DNA of 64,000 bases from assembly GCF_026340255.1 (NCBI RefSeq), contig NZ_JAPEPJ010000001.1, positions 744,001 to 808,000 on the forward strand, written 5' to 3'. Source of the DNA: Streptomyces sp. NBC_01408 (GTDB taxonomy: Bacteria; Actinomycetota; Actinomycetes; Streptomycetales; Streptomycetaceae). Shown here piece after piece: positions 27,039 to 37,331 of the stretch (the first letter of the stretch is position 1; the number at the start of each line of letters is the position of its first letter). The position numbers were made by a program, and so were the translations under genes. A model generated the notes under the pieces. That model was given only the letters and a program-made list of their open reading frames with translations. It was not told the DNA's origin and ran no database searches.

Positions 27039-28268
27039 ATGCCCGCAGACCTCGCCGTCATCGGACTCGGCCATCTCGGCCTCCCCCTCGCCCAGGCGGC
27101 CGTCGCCGCCGGGATCGAGACGGTCGGCTACGACAGCGGTCCGGTCACGGACTCCACCCTCACCGCCGCCGAGATCCGCCGCATGTCGGCGGCCGGCTTC
27201 CGGGTCACCACCAACCCCGCCGAGCTCGGCCGGGTCCGCACCGCCGTCATCTGCGCCCCCACCCAGCTCGGCGCCGACCGCGCACTCGACCTGTCCGCCG
27301 TCGGCGAGGCCGGCCACGCGCTCGCCGCCCGGCTGCGCCCGCACACCACCGTGATCCTCGAATCGGCCGTCCACCCGGGCGTCACCGAGGACTACCTCCG
27401 CCCGATCCTCGAAGAGGGCTCCGGGCTCCGGGCCGGCCGGGACTTCCACCTGGCCTACTCCCCCAGCCGCCTCGACCCGGGCAACCGGACCCACGGCATC
27501 TCCAACACGCCCAAGGTGATCGGCGGCCTCACCCCCGCCTGCACCGAGTCGGCGCACGCCTTCTACGCCCGCCTCGCCGAGAAGGTGGTGCGCGCCCGCG
27601 GCCTGCGCGAGGCCGAGACCGTACAGCTCCTGGAGACCAACTACCGGCACGTGAACATCGCCCTCATGAACGAGATGGCGGTGCTCTGCCACGACCTCGG
27701 GGTCGACCTGTGGGACGTCATCCGCTGCGCGGAGACCAAGCCGTACGGGTTCCAGGCCTTCCGCCCCGGCCCCGGAGTCGGCGGCCACGGCGTCCCCCTG
27801 GACCCCAACTACCTCCCCCACACCACGCGCACCCCCGGCCACCCCCTGCGCATGGTCGGCCTGGCCCAGGAGATCAACAACCGGATGCCGCAATACGTCA
27901 TCCAGCGTTCCGCCACCCTGCTGAACGAGCACGGCAAGTCCGCCCGCGGCGCCCGGGTCCTGCTGCTCGGGGTCACGTACAAACCCGACCTCGCCGACCA
28001 GGAGGGCTCCCCGGCCCGCGAGATCGCCAGCCGCCTCCTCGACCTGGGGGCACTCATCAGCTACCACGACCCGTACATCGCGGGCTGGCGGGTCCGGGAC
28101 CAGCCGGTCCCGCGTGCCGAATCGTTGTACGAGGCCGCCGCCAACGCCGACCTGACGATCCTTCTCCAGCACCACCGCACCTACGACCTGCAAGGACTCG
28201 CGGTGAAGGCCCAGTTGCTCCTGGACACCCGCGGCGCCAGCCCGGTGGGGGCGGCCCACCGTCTCTGA
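27039..28268 (+). CDS. UDP-glucose/GDP-mannose dehydrogenase family protein without the catalytic Cys
   Basis: 409 residues with the three-domain plan of nucleotide-sugar dehydrogenases: Rossmann start VIGLGHLGLPLA, central helix region ETNYRHVNIALMNE, and C-terminal GVTYKPDLADQEGSPA. In active enzymes the nucleophile lies in GPGxGGxCxxxDP; here residue 251 is Gly (GGHGVPLDP). The Lys usually found before the central ENxxR motif is Gln196. The remaining framework is well kept, so it may bind NAD and a sugar nucleotide without normal double oxidation, or use different chemistry. No glycosyltransferase genes lie nearby. Confidence 0.85.
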   Translation: MPADLAVIGLGHLGLPLAQAAVAAGIETVGYDSGPVTDSTLTAAEIRRMSAAGFRVTTNPAELGRVRTAVICAPTQLGADRALDLSAVGEAGHALAARLRPHTTVILESAVHPGVTEDYLRPILEEGSGLRAGRDFHLAYSPSRLDPGNRTHGISNTPKVIGGLTPACTESAHAFYARLAEKVVRARGLREAETVQLLETNYRHVNIALMNEMAVLCHDLGVDLWDVIRCAETKPYGFQAFRPGPGVGGHGVPLDPNYLPHTTRTPGHPLRMVGLAQEINNRMPQYVIQRSATLLNEHGKSARGARVLLLGVTYKPDLADQEGSPAREIASRLLDLGALISYHDPYIAGWRVRDQPVPRAESLYEAAANADLTILLQHHRTYDLQGLAVKAQLLLDTRGASPVGAAHRL

Positions 28269-28399
28269 AGACGCCTCCCCTTGCGCTGAAATCCCCCCGG
28301 CGGATGTCGGAAGTGACTGCTAGCCTGCGGCGTCACTTATCTCGCACTTACGCCCGACGGGCACACGTGCGCCCGAATCCCTTGGGGGGGATTTCCCAC

Positions 28400-28873
28400 A
28401 TGAGCCAGAACTTCCAGCCGCCCGCGCCCTCCTCCTACACCGAGGCGCCCGCCCCGGCCCCGACCCGTAGTGGCAACGTCGGCTTCGGCATCGTCGCCGC
28501 CTTCGTCGCCGCGCTGGTCTCGGCCGGCGCGTACGGCTGGATCATGAAGGCCGCCGATCGCGAGATCGGCTACGCCGCCGCCGGCGTCGGCCTGCTCGTC
28601 GGCCTCGCCGCCGGAAAGATCGGCGGCCGCAACATCGTCCTGCCCGTGGTCGCCGCCGTGCTCTCGCTCGGCGCCGTCTACCTCGGCCAGATGGTCTTCA
28701 TCGTGCTCGCGCTGGCCGAGTACGGCAACATCGGCGCCACCGAGGTGCTCGACACCGTCGGCGTCAGCGGCCTGAACGAGATCTGGAAGGAAGGCACGGA
28801 CGCCATGTCCTTCCTCTTCTTCGCCCTCGGCGCGTTCACCGCCTTCGGCGCGGCCAAGAAGGTCAGCGACTGA
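28400..28873 (+). CDS. Small integral membrane protein
   Basis: 157 residues: a Pro/Ala-rich cytosolic start, then four hydrophobic segments (about 27-47, 58-72, 78-103, 137-150). GGGGGGG lies 9 bases before the ATG at 28400. The frame runs open from 26969 only as a shadow of the dehydrogenase gene. I do not recognise the family beyond common Streptomyces membrane proteins. Confidence 0.8.
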   Translation: MSQNFQPPAPSSYTEAPAPAPTRSGNVGFGIVAAFVAALVSAGAYGWIMKAADREIGYAAAGVGLLVGLAAGKIGGRNIVLPVVAAVLSLGAVYLGQMVFIVLALAEYGNIGATEVLDTVGVSGLNEIWKEGTDAMSFLFFALGAFTAFGAAKKVSD

Positions 28874-28934
28874 CGTCCGGCCTTCTCGACGAGGCGCTGA
28901 GCAGGCGCGATCGTGATCTGAAGGCGGCCTAAAA

Positions 28935-28973
28935 CCCTGTTGCCGACAGGGCGGCCGATCATATGATCCGCGC
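28935..28973 (+). promoter_or_regulatory. Promoter for a leaderless message, with an inverted repeat over the -35 box
   Basis: TTGCCG (28940-28945), 16 bases, TATGAT (28962-28967). Transcription would begin at about 28974, the GTG of the next gene. CCCTGT (28935-28940) and ACAGGG (28946-28951) form a perfect inverted repeat around the -35, a plausible operator. Confidence 0.55.
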
Positions 28974-29939
28974 GTGTCTGCTCTTCCTCCTCCCGGTCGG
29001 CCCGTGTTCGAACCCGCCGACCGCATCCCCTCCCTCGCCGCACTGCGCGAAGCCGTGCGCCGGGGGGACTGGGAAACCGTCCACTCCGGTTTCGAAACGC
29101 TGTCCTCCGAGGACGACCGGGCCCTCGCCAGCAGGATCGTCGCCGAGACCGACGGAGCGGAAACCTTCCTCCAGTCGCACGCCGACCGCAGGCAGCACGA
29201 TCCGCTGGCGCGGACCCTGCTCGCCGACCGGCTGGTCCAGATCGGCTGGGCCATCCGCTCCGGCCACCGCGCCGAGCATGTGTCGCAGGACCAGTTCCGC
29301 GACTTCCACGCCTACTTGCGGCGCGCCGAGATCCTGCTCATCGACGTCTGCGCCGAGTACCCCGAGTACGCCCTGGCCTGGTACCTGCGCGTCATCACCT
29401 CCCGCGGCCTCGAACTGGGCCTGAGCGAGACCCGACGCCGCTACGACCGGCTCACCGAGCACCACCCGCACCACTACAGCGCCCAGTCGCAGCTCCTCCA
29501 GCAGATCTGCCCCAAGTGGGGCGGCAGCTGGGAGGCCGCCCACGGCTTCGCCCAGCAGTGCGCGGCCGAGGCTCCGGCGGGCGGCCCCAGCGGGGTCCTG
29601 ATCGCCGTGGCCCAGATGGAGCAGTACCTGGAGCTGTCGCAGAAGGAGAGCAAGGGCAGCGCGGAGGCGTACCTGCGCGATCCGGGCAACCACGCACGGC
29701 TGCTCGACGCCGCGGCCCGGTCCGTGCTGCACCCCGACTTCCGCGCCGACGCCCACCACGCCGTCAACGCCCACAGCACCTTCGCCGCCGCGCACTGCGC
29801 CGCCGGCCGGCACGCCGAGGCTGCTCCGCACTTCCGCGCCCTCGGCGACAACGCCAGCGAGTTCCCGTGGGGCTACCTGAGCAACGACCACGAGGCCGTG
29901 TTCGTGCGCCACCGCAAGACCGCACTGGCGAAGGGCTGA
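28974..29939 (+). CDS. Unknown cytosolic helical protein (possibly DUF4034-like)
   Basis: 321 residues without signal peptide or membrane helix. It is rich in alpha-helix with tetratricopeptide-like spacing (YALAWYLRVITSRG, then CPKWGGSWEAAHGFAQQ). The KWGGSWEA segment reminds me of DUF4034 proteins; this is from memory and weak. The GTG start coincides with the predicted transcription start. It ends 7 bp before the M16 protease gene, so the two are almost certainly one operon and may act together. Confidence 0.75.
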   Translation: MSALPPPGRPVFEPADRIPSLAALREAVRRGDWETVHSGFETLSSEDDRALASRIVAETDGAETFLQSHADRRQHDPLARTLLADRLVQIGWAIRSGHRAEHVSQDQFRDFHAYLRRAEILLIDVCAEYPEYALAWYLRVITSRGLELGLSETRRRYDRLTEHHPHHYSAQSQLLQQICPKWGGSWEAAHGFAQQCAAEAPAGGPSGVLIAVAQMEQYLELSQKESKGSAEAYLRDPGNHARLLDAAARSVLHPDFRADAHHAVNAHSTFAAAHCAAGRHAEAAPHFRALGDNASEFPWGYLSNDHEAVFVRHRKTALAKG

Positions 29940-29946
29940 GGACCAC

Positions 29947-31770
29947 ATGGACATCGAGACCACCGGCCCGGACACCACCGCACCGGCAGCCACCGGCCCG
30001 GACACCACCGGCCGGGACATCACGGCACCGGCAGCCACCACGCCGGCCGCTGCCGCCGACGCCACCACCGACGCCGACGGCGTCACGCAGACCACCGTCG
30101 ACGGCATCCGCACGCTCCTCGCCCCGCGCTCCGGCCCCGTCACCGCCGGTCTGCTCTTCCGCGTCGGCCGCGCCGACGAGACCCTCGCCACCAGCGGGAT
30201 CACCCACCTGGTCGAGCACCTCGCCCTGCACCGGCACGGCCTGAGCGACCTGCACTACAACGGCGCCACCGCCGCCACGTACACCCACTTCCACGTCACC
30301 GGCACCCCCGCCGACGTGGTCGAGTACCTCAACGGCGTCTGCGCGGCCCTGCGCGACCTGCCCATGGACCGGCTCGAGACCGAGAAGGAGATCCTGCGCA
30401 CCGAGGCCGCCGGCCGCAGCCGCGGCCCGGGCCACGGCATGGCCCTGTGGCGCTACGGCTCCCGCTCCTACGGCCTCACCGACTACGCCGAGGCCGGCCT
30501 GCACCGGATCACCCCGCACAACGTCCGCGACTGGGCCGGGACCCGCTTCACCGCCGAGAACGCGGTCCTGTGGATCACCAGCGACACCCTCCCCGAGGGC
30601 CTCGACCTCACCCTGCCCACCGGCGAGTGGCTCCCCGCCCCCGAGGCGAGCTCCGCCCTGCCCGCCACCCCCGCCTACTTCCGCGGCGACGAGGGCGGGA
30701 TGGTCCTCACCTCGGTCCTGCCCCGCTCGACCAAGGCCGGGCTGCTGGCCGAGATCCTGGGCAAGGAGCTGTTCCGCGCCCTGCGCCAGAAGGGCGGCTA
30801 CTCCTACACGGCGGCCGCCGAGTACTGCCCGCGCGACACCGATTCCGCGACCGTCGTCGCGTACGCCGACGCGCTCCCCGAGAAGCAGGACGCGATGGTC
30901 GGCGCCTTCGTCGACGTCCTCGCGAAACTGCGGGCCGGCCGCATCGAAAAGGCCGACCTGGAAGCCGTACGGACCGCCGCGCTGGCCCAGTTCGACGCCC
31001 CGGAGCTCGCCGCGGCCAAGCTCCCGGCCCAGGCCATGAACCTGCTGATGCGCCACCGCGACCTCACCGTCGCCGAGGCCCGGGCCGAGATCGAGGCGGT
31101 CACCGTCGCCGATCTCCACGAGGTCGCGCGCGAGCTGTGGGCGGGCGCGCTGGTGCAGGTGCCCGGCCGGGACCTGGACTGGGCCGGGCTCACCGCGGCC
31201 CCGACCGCCTCCTCCGACACCGTCACCGGCCGCCGCTACACCTCGCTGGAGGACCGGAAGGTCGCCCTGCTCGTGGGGGGCGACGGCGTCAGCCTGGCCG
31301 GCCCCGACCACCAGGTGACCGTCCGGTACGCCGAGTGCTCCCTGATGTACGTCTTCCCGGACGGCGCCCGCCACCTGGTCGGCCACGACGGCTTCACCCT
31401 CACCGTCGAGCCGACCCTGCACGGCATCACCGCCGCCGAACTGGCCCCCCTGGACGCGGGCGTCCCGCCCGCCTCCGTGGTCCGTATGCCGCCCCGCGAC
31501 CCCGCCCGCATCCCGCAGCCCCGCAAGGCCGAGCCGACCGCGCCGAAGGCCACCCGCAACACGGGGATCACGGTCGTGCTGTGGCTGCTGGGCCTGATCT
31601 CCGGGTTCCTGACGGTCGTCCTCGCCCTGCTCGTCGTCGGCGAGACCGACGCGGAGATCACCCCGGCCGGGCCCGACTGGACCAGCGTGATCGGCTTCGG
31701 CGTCGTCTGCCTGATGTTCGTCGTCCCCTGGCTCCTGGTGCTGCGCCACCGCCTCAAGGGCAAGGGCTGA
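29947..31770 (+). CDS. M16-type metalloprotease with two C-terminal membrane helices
   Basis: 607 residues. A Thr/Ala/Pro/Asp-rich N-terminus of about 45 residues with repeats (TGPDTT, TAPAAT) precedes an M16 peptidase domain. The inverted zinc motif HxxEH is intact: His87, Glu90, His91 in THLVEHL. The companion half carries ALRQKGGYSYTAAA, as in M16 C-terminal lobes. Two hydrophobic helices at about 541-562 and 580-600 anchor the C-terminus, unusual for M16 peptidases. The active domain is likely cytosolic because no signal peptide precedes it. Co-transcribed with the upstream unknown gene. Substrate unknown. Confidence 0.85.
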   Translation: MDIETTGPDTTAPAATGPDTTGRDITAPAATTPAAAADATTDADGVTQTTVDGIRTLLAPRSGPVTAGLLFRVGRADETLATSGITHLVEHLALHRHGLSDLHYNGATAATYTHFHVTGTPADVVEYLNGVCAALRDLPMDRLETEKEILRTEAAGRSRGPGHGMALWRYGSRSYGLTDYAEAGLHRITPHNVRDWAGTRFTAENAVLWITSDTLPEGLDLTLPTGEWLPAPEASSALPATPAYFRGDEGGMVLTSVLPRSTKAGLLAEILGKELFRALRQKGGYSYTAAAEYCPRDTDSATVVAYADALPEKQDAMVGAFVDVLAKLRAGRIEKADLEAVRTAALAQFDAPELAAAKLPAQAMNLLMRHRDLTVAEARAEIEAVTVADLHEVARELWAGALVQVPGRDLDWAGLTAAPTASSDTVTGRRYTSLEDRKVALLVGGDGVSLAGPDHQVTVRYAECSLMYVFPDGARHLVGHDGFTLTVEPTLHGITAAELAPLDAGVPPASVVRMPPRDPARIPQPRKAEPTAPKATRNTGITVVLWLLGLISGFLTVVLALLVVGETDAEITPAGPDWTSVIGFGVVCLMFVVPWLLVLRHRLKGKG

Positions 31771-31773
31771 GAC

Positions 31774-31819
31774 ACGCAGGAGGGCCGGCACCCCGAACGG
31801 GGTGCCGGCCCTCCTGCGT
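31774..31819. terminator. Bidirectional terminator, 21-bp perfect stem
   Basis: 31774-31794 pairs with 31799-31819 around loop GAAC, between the convergent M16 protease and guaB3-type genes. Confidence 0.9.
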
Positions 31820-31858
31820 ACTGCTGTGCGTACGTCCGTACGTGCCTGCGTACGACCG

Positions 31859-32983
31859 TCAGCGGCTGTGCTGGGAGTCCGCGACCGTGACCTCGACCCG
31901 CTGGAACTCCTTGAGCTCGCTGTAGCCGGTGGTGGCCATCGAGCGGCGCAGCGCGCCGAAGATGTTCATCGAGCCGTCGGGGCTGTGCGAGGGACCGGTG
32001 AGGATCTCCTCGGTGGTGCCCACCGTGCCCAGGTCGACCTTCTTGCCGCGCGGCACGTCCTCGTGGACGGCCTCCATGCCCCAGTGGTTGCCCTTGCCGG
32101 GCGCGTCCGTGGCACGGGCGAGCGGGGAGCCCATCATCACGGCGTCGGCGCCGCAGGCGACGGCCTTCGGGATGTCGCCCGACCAGCCCACGCCGCCGTC
32201 GGCGATGACGTGCACGTAGCGGCCGCCGGACTCGTCCATGTAGTCGCGGCGGGCCGCGGCCACGTCCGCGACGGCGGTCGCCATCGGGACCTGGATGCCG
32301 AGCACGTTGCGCGTGGTGTGCGCGGCGCCGCCGCCGAAGCCGACGAGGACACCCGCGGCGCCGGTGCGCATCAGGTGCAGGGCCGCGGTGTACGTGGCGC
32401 AGCCGCCGACGATGACCGGGACGTCGAGCTCGTAGATGAACTGCTTCAGGTTCAGCGGTTCGGCGGCGCCCGAGACGTGCTCGGCCGACACGGTGGTGCC
32501 GCGGATGACGAAGATGTCCACGCCCGCGTCGACGACGGCCTTGGAGAACTCGGCGGTGCGCTGCGGGGAGAGCGCGGCGGCGGTGACGACGCCCGAGTCG
32601 CGCACCTCCTTGATCCGCTGGCGGATCAGGTCCGCCTGGATCGGCGCGGAGTAGATCTCCTGGAGACGGCGGGTCGCGGACTCCTCGTCCAGCTCCGCGA
32701 TCTCGTCGAGCAGCGGCTGCGGGTCCTCGTACCGGGTCCACAGGCCTTCGAGGTTCAGCACGCCGAGGCCGCCGAGCTCGCCGATGCGGATCGCGGTCTG
32801 CGGGGAGACGACCGAGTCCATGGGGGCGGCCAGGAAGGGGAGCTCGAAGCGGTACGCGTCGATCTGCCAGGCGATCGAGACCTCCTTCGGGTCCCGGGTA
32901 CGCCGGCTCGGGACGATGGCGATGTCGTCGAACGCGTACGCCCTGCGGCCGCGCTTGCCGCGCCCGATCTCGATCTCAGTCAC
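31859..32983 (-). CDS. guaB3: GuaB3-type IMP dehydrogenase-related protein
   Basis: 374 residues, a TIM barrel of the IMPDH/GMP reductase family without the CBS insert. Phosphate-binding motifs are kept (ADGGVGWSGDIPKAVACGADAVMMGS). The loop that in IMPDH reads GSICTTR is here GGAAHTTRN, so the catalytic Cys position is His222. Actinobacteria commonly carry this paralogue next to guaB, and its reaction in them is not settled. It lies 189 bp downstream of guaB, with a dispersed repeat between. Confidence 0.9.
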   Translation of the reverse strand: MTEIEIGRGKRGRRAYAFDDIAIVPSRRTRDPKEVSIAWQIDAYRFELPFLAAPMDSVVSPQTAIRIGELGGLGVLNLEGLWTRYEDPQPLLDEIAELDEESATRRLQEIYSAPIQADLIRQRIKEVRDSGVVTAAALSPQRTAEFSKAVVDAGVDIFVIRGTTVSAEHVSGAAEPLNLKQFIYELDVPVIVGGCATYTAALHLMRTGAAGVLVGFGGGAAHTTRNVLGIQVPMATAVADVAAARRDYMDESGGRYVHVIADGGVGWSGDIPKAVACGADAVMMGSPLARATDAPGKGNHWGMEAVHEDVPRGKKVDLGTVGTTEEILTGPSHSPDGSMNIFGALRRSMATTGYSELKEFQRVEVTVADSQHSR

Positions 32984-33070
32984 GTGTGGTGGCCTTTCCT
33001 CTGGGTCTGCCCGTCCAGTATCCCCGAACCCCGGGGGCCCGCGTTCCGGTGACCGCTGTACGGGACGCCG

Positions 33071-33113
33071 ATCCAGCCCCGCCGGCGTTTGAGGCGCGGG
33101 GGCGGAGCCCCCG
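33071..33113 (-). repeat. Dispersed GC-rich repeat, short copy
   Basis: Carries the family core CAGCCCCGCCGGCGTTTGAGG followed by a hairpin of GGGGGC and GCCCCC arms. Related copies lie at 42998, 54077, 61464 and 61767. It sits between guaB and guaB3 and touches no gene. Confidence 0.75.
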
Positions 33114-33172
33114 CAACGGCGAGGAGCGGGCCCGGTTGCTCCGGACCCGCCCCATACGCCCTGCGCTGCCTG

Positions 33173-34774
<1,602 letters not shown>

Positions 34775-34819
34775 CTACTACGGCGCGCCGCGCAGGTGTG
34801 ACGGACGGTGCCTGCGCGC

Positions 34820-35539
34820 CTACTGTTCGGCGAGGGCCCTGAGCCTGCTGAGCGCGCGGTGCTGGGCCACCCGCACCGCACCGGGGGACATGCCGAGCAT
34901 CTGCCCGGTCTCCTCTGCGGTCAGCCCGACCGCCACCCGCAGGACGAGCAGCTCTCGCTGGTTCTCCGGGAGGTTGGCCAGCAGCTTCTTGGCCCAGGCG
35001 GCGTCGCTGCTCAGCAGCGCCCGCTCTTCCGGGCCGAGCGAGTCGTCGGGACGCTCCGGCATCTCGTCGGAGGGCACGGCCGTGCTGCCGGGGTGGCGCA
35101 TGGCGGCCCGCTGCAGGTCGGCGACCTTGTGCGCGGCGATGGCGAAGACGAAGGCCTCGAAGGGCCGACCGGTGTCGCGGTAGCGCGGCAGGGCCATCAG
35201 GACCGCGACGCAGACCTCCTGCGCCAGGTCCTCCACGAAGTGACGAGCGTCACCCGGGAGCCGCGACAGCCGGGTGCGGCAGTAGCGGATGGCGAGGGGG
35301 TGCACGAAGGCGAGCAGGTCGTGCGTGGCCTGCTCGTCGCCGTCCACCGCACGGCGTACGAGCGCGCTGACAGGCCCGGCACCGCCGCCTTTGGCGGCGC
35401 CGGTGGGGCCTGTGGCCGCGGGGGACCCCAGGGCCTCGTCGTCGCGCATCAATCCATGGTGCCTTGGCGCCGGAGGATCCGCGGCACCGTGGCCCGCGTT
35501 GTGCATCGAAGCGTTATGAGCGGGTGCGCCTGAACTCAT
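34820..35539 (-). CDS. Sigma-70 family sigma factor, SigD-like
   Basis: 239 residues. Region 2 is at about 90-155 ([60 protein letters not shown]). Region 4 is at about 185-238 ([45 protein letters not shown]). The first 60 residues are low complexity. I chose the ATG at 35539 because GGGGAGGG lies 8 bases upstream; an ATG at 35449 would fit the domain alone but has no ribosome site. It resembles SigD of mycobacteria, found next to the same genes. No anti-sigma gene is adjacent. Confidence 0.85.
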   Translation of the reverse strand: MSSGAPAHNASMHNAGHGAADPPAPRHHGLMRDDEALGSPAATGPTGAAKGGGAGPVSALVRRAVDGDEQATHDLLAFVHPLAIRYCRTRLSRLPGDARHFVEDLAQEVCVAVLMALPRYRDTGRPFEAFVFAIAAHKVADLQRAAMRHPGSTAVPSDEMPERPDDSLGPEERALLSSDAAWAKKLLANLPENQRELLVLRVAVGLTAEETGQMLGMSPGAVRVAQHRALSRLRALAEQ

Positions 35540-35830
35540 GCTGTGCGCCCTCCCCTCCCGCTCGGCCGAATGGTCCCCGAGGGCTCCCCGAGGACTCCAC
35601 ATCTCCAAGAATGCGGCACACCCTCAAGGATGCGGCATCGCGCACGAAGCGACACGTCCCTGGATTGTGCCCCGCCGATCCCCGTGTGCGCACCGGGTAG
35701 GACCGACAGGACCGCTCCCCGCCCTACGGGACCGCGCCCGCCCCACGGGACGGGGCGGGCGGACGGGACCGCTCTCAGCAGCCGGCCGTCGGCCTCGCGG
35801 TCTACGGCGGGCCGGGCCGTGCCCCGGGGG

Positions 35831-36442
35831 TCAGCGGACGAGGCCCCAGCGGAAGCCGAGCGCCACGGCGTGCGCCCGGTCGGAGGCGCCGAGCTTCTTG
35901 AACAGCCGGCGGGCGTGGGTCTTGACCGTGTCCTCGGAGAGGAAGAGCTCACGCCCGATCTCCGCGTTGGACCGGCCGTGGCTCATGCCCTCCAGCACCT
36001 GGATCTCGCGCGCGGTGAGCGTGGGCGCGGCGCCCATCTCGGCCGAGCGGAGCCGGCGCGGGGCCAGTCGCCAGGTCGGGTCGGCGAGGGCCTGGGTGAC
36101 CGTGGCCCGCAGTTCGGCGCGCGAGGCGTCCTTGTGCAGATAGCCCCGGGCGCCGGCGGCGACCGCGAGGGCCACGCCGTCCAGGTCCTCGGCGACCGTC
36201 AGCATGATGATGCGGGCGCCGGGGTCGGCCGAGAGGAGCCGGCGGACCGTCTCGACACCGCCGAGTCCGGGCATCCGTACATCCATCAGAATCAGGTCGG
36301 AGCGGTCGGCACCCCAGCGGCGGAGGACTTCCTCGCCGTTGGCAGCCGTCGTCACACGCTCGACGCCGGGCACGGTAGCAACCGCGCGACGGAGCGCCTC
36401 TCGGGCAAGCGGGGAGTCGTCGCAGACGAGGACGGATGTCAT
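35831..36442 (-). CDS. bldM: Developmental response regulator BldM
   Basis: 203 residues. Receiver domain with Asp8-Asp9, Asp54 (LMDVRMPG) and Lys in LHKDAS. The C-terminal LuxR helix-turn-helix contains LTAREIQVLEGMSHGRSNAEIGRELFLSEDTVKTH. Known from S. coelicolor as an orphan regulator needed for aerial growth and sporulation, where it acts without canonical phosphorylation and can pair with WhiI. Identification rests on sequence, the 203-residue length, the sigma-BldN-type promoter 127 bp upstream, and the neighbouring whiD. Confidence 0.95.
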   Translation of the reverse strand: MTSVLVCDDSPLAREALRRAVATVPGVERVTTAANGEEVLRRWGADRSDLILMDVRMPGLGGVETVRRLLSADPGARIIMLTVAEDLDGVALAVAAGARGYLHKDASRAELRATVTQALADPTWRLAPRRLRSAEMGAAPTLTAREIQVLEGMSHGRSNAEIGRELFLSEDTVKTHARRLFKKLGASDRAHAVALGFRWGLVR

Positions 36443-36568
36443 GACCGCCCTCCGCAGCTGCTGATGCGCGTCACCTTGAGCCTCCAGGCTGGTACGTATC
36501 GTCACCTGTGCGGTCGATGTCCCCGGACACCTGTCCGAGAACTTCTTGGTTCAACCGCCTTCGCACTC

Positions 36569-36596
36569 TCAACGATGGTCACTCGAAAGAGTTACG
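36569..36596 (-). promoter_or_regulatory. Sigma-BldN promoter of bldM
   Basis: On the minus strand CGTAAC (36596-36591), 16 bases, CGTTGA (36574-36569). This matches exactly the consensus described for sigma-BldN, whose known target is bldM. It leaves a 5' leader of about 120 bases. Confidence 0.85.
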
Positions 36597-36749
36597 GGTC
36601 GGACGGACACCTTCGGCACTCTACGTGAGGAACCGATCACGACACGGGCACCACCACCCGCGTGTCCTCCATCTGGAGCTATGCCCTATTTGGCGGCTTT
36701 CCTTCCATTTGGCATGTGTCTGAGGCTAGATTCCCAATGAGTCATATTT

Positions 36750-36772
36750 ACATCTACTACGACAGTAGGTGT
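36750..36772. promoter_or_regulatory. Inverted repeat upstream of whiD
   Basis: ACATCTACT and AGTAGGTGT (one mismatch) around ACGAC, 50 bp before whiD, in an AT-rich stretch. It may be an operator for a developmental regulator. The rest of the 379-bp gap between bldM and whiD holds the bldM promoter and no other recognisable site. Confidence 0.4.
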
Positions 36773-36821
36773 GGAGACATGGACCGTATCCGCCTCAGTA
36801 CCGGCACCAAGAGGACTACCA

Positions 36822-37148
36822 ATGGCAGATTTCTCCCGCCTCCCCGGACCGAACGCCGACCTCTGGGACTGGCAGCTGCTGGCCGCCTGCCGAGGAGTCG
36901 ACAGCTCCCTCTTCTTCCACCCGGAAGGCGAGCGGGGCGCGGCGAGGAGTGCGCGCGAGGCCTCGGCTAAAGAGGTCTGCATGCGATGCCCGGTGCGCGC
37001 GGAATGTGCCGCGCACGCACTCGCCGTCCGGGAGCCCTACGGGGTGTGGGGCGGCCTGACCGAGGACGAACGCGAGGAGCTGATGGGCCGAGCCCGCCAC
37101 CGCCTGATCCCCGCATCCAGCACGATCGGACCGATCGCTCCGCACTGA
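36822..37148 (+). CDS. whiD: WhiB-like iron-sulfur regulator WhiD
   Basis: 108 residues. Four Cys ligands for a 4Fe-4S cluster: Cys23, Cys53, Cys56 and Cys62 (ACRGVDS, VCMRCPVRAEC). The GVWGG turn at 75-79 is present, with a basic tail (RARHRL). WhiD is required for late sporulation and cell-wall maturation in S. coelicolor. The start at ATG 36822 has AAGAGGA upstream; the frame extends 17 codons further without similarity. Placement next to bldM supports the assignment. Confidence 0.95.
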   Translation: MADFSRLPGPNADLWDWQLLAACRGVDSSLFFHPEGERGAARSAREASAKEVCMRCPVRAECAAHALAVREPYGVWGGLTEDEREELMGRARHRLIPASSTIGPIAPH

Positions 37149-37186
37149 GAGCCACCGGAAACGCCCGAAGGAACGTTTCTCCGCGT

Positions 37187-37235
37187 CCCGGCACACCCGA
37201 GCGGGCAGCAGCCCCGTCCGCCCGGGTGTGCCGGG
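37187..37235. terminator. Terminator between whiD and the LysR gene
   Basis: Perfect 13-bp stem (37187-37199 with 37223-37235) around a GC-rich loop between convergent genes. Confidence 0.7.
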
Positions 37236-37331
37236 TCGGCGCCGGACTCCACCCGTTCGGCCGTACGCCCCCGGCCGCCGTCGGGGGTGCGCCCCGGCCG
37301 GGCCTGTGCTCAGCGCGTGGTGGCCGCCCGG

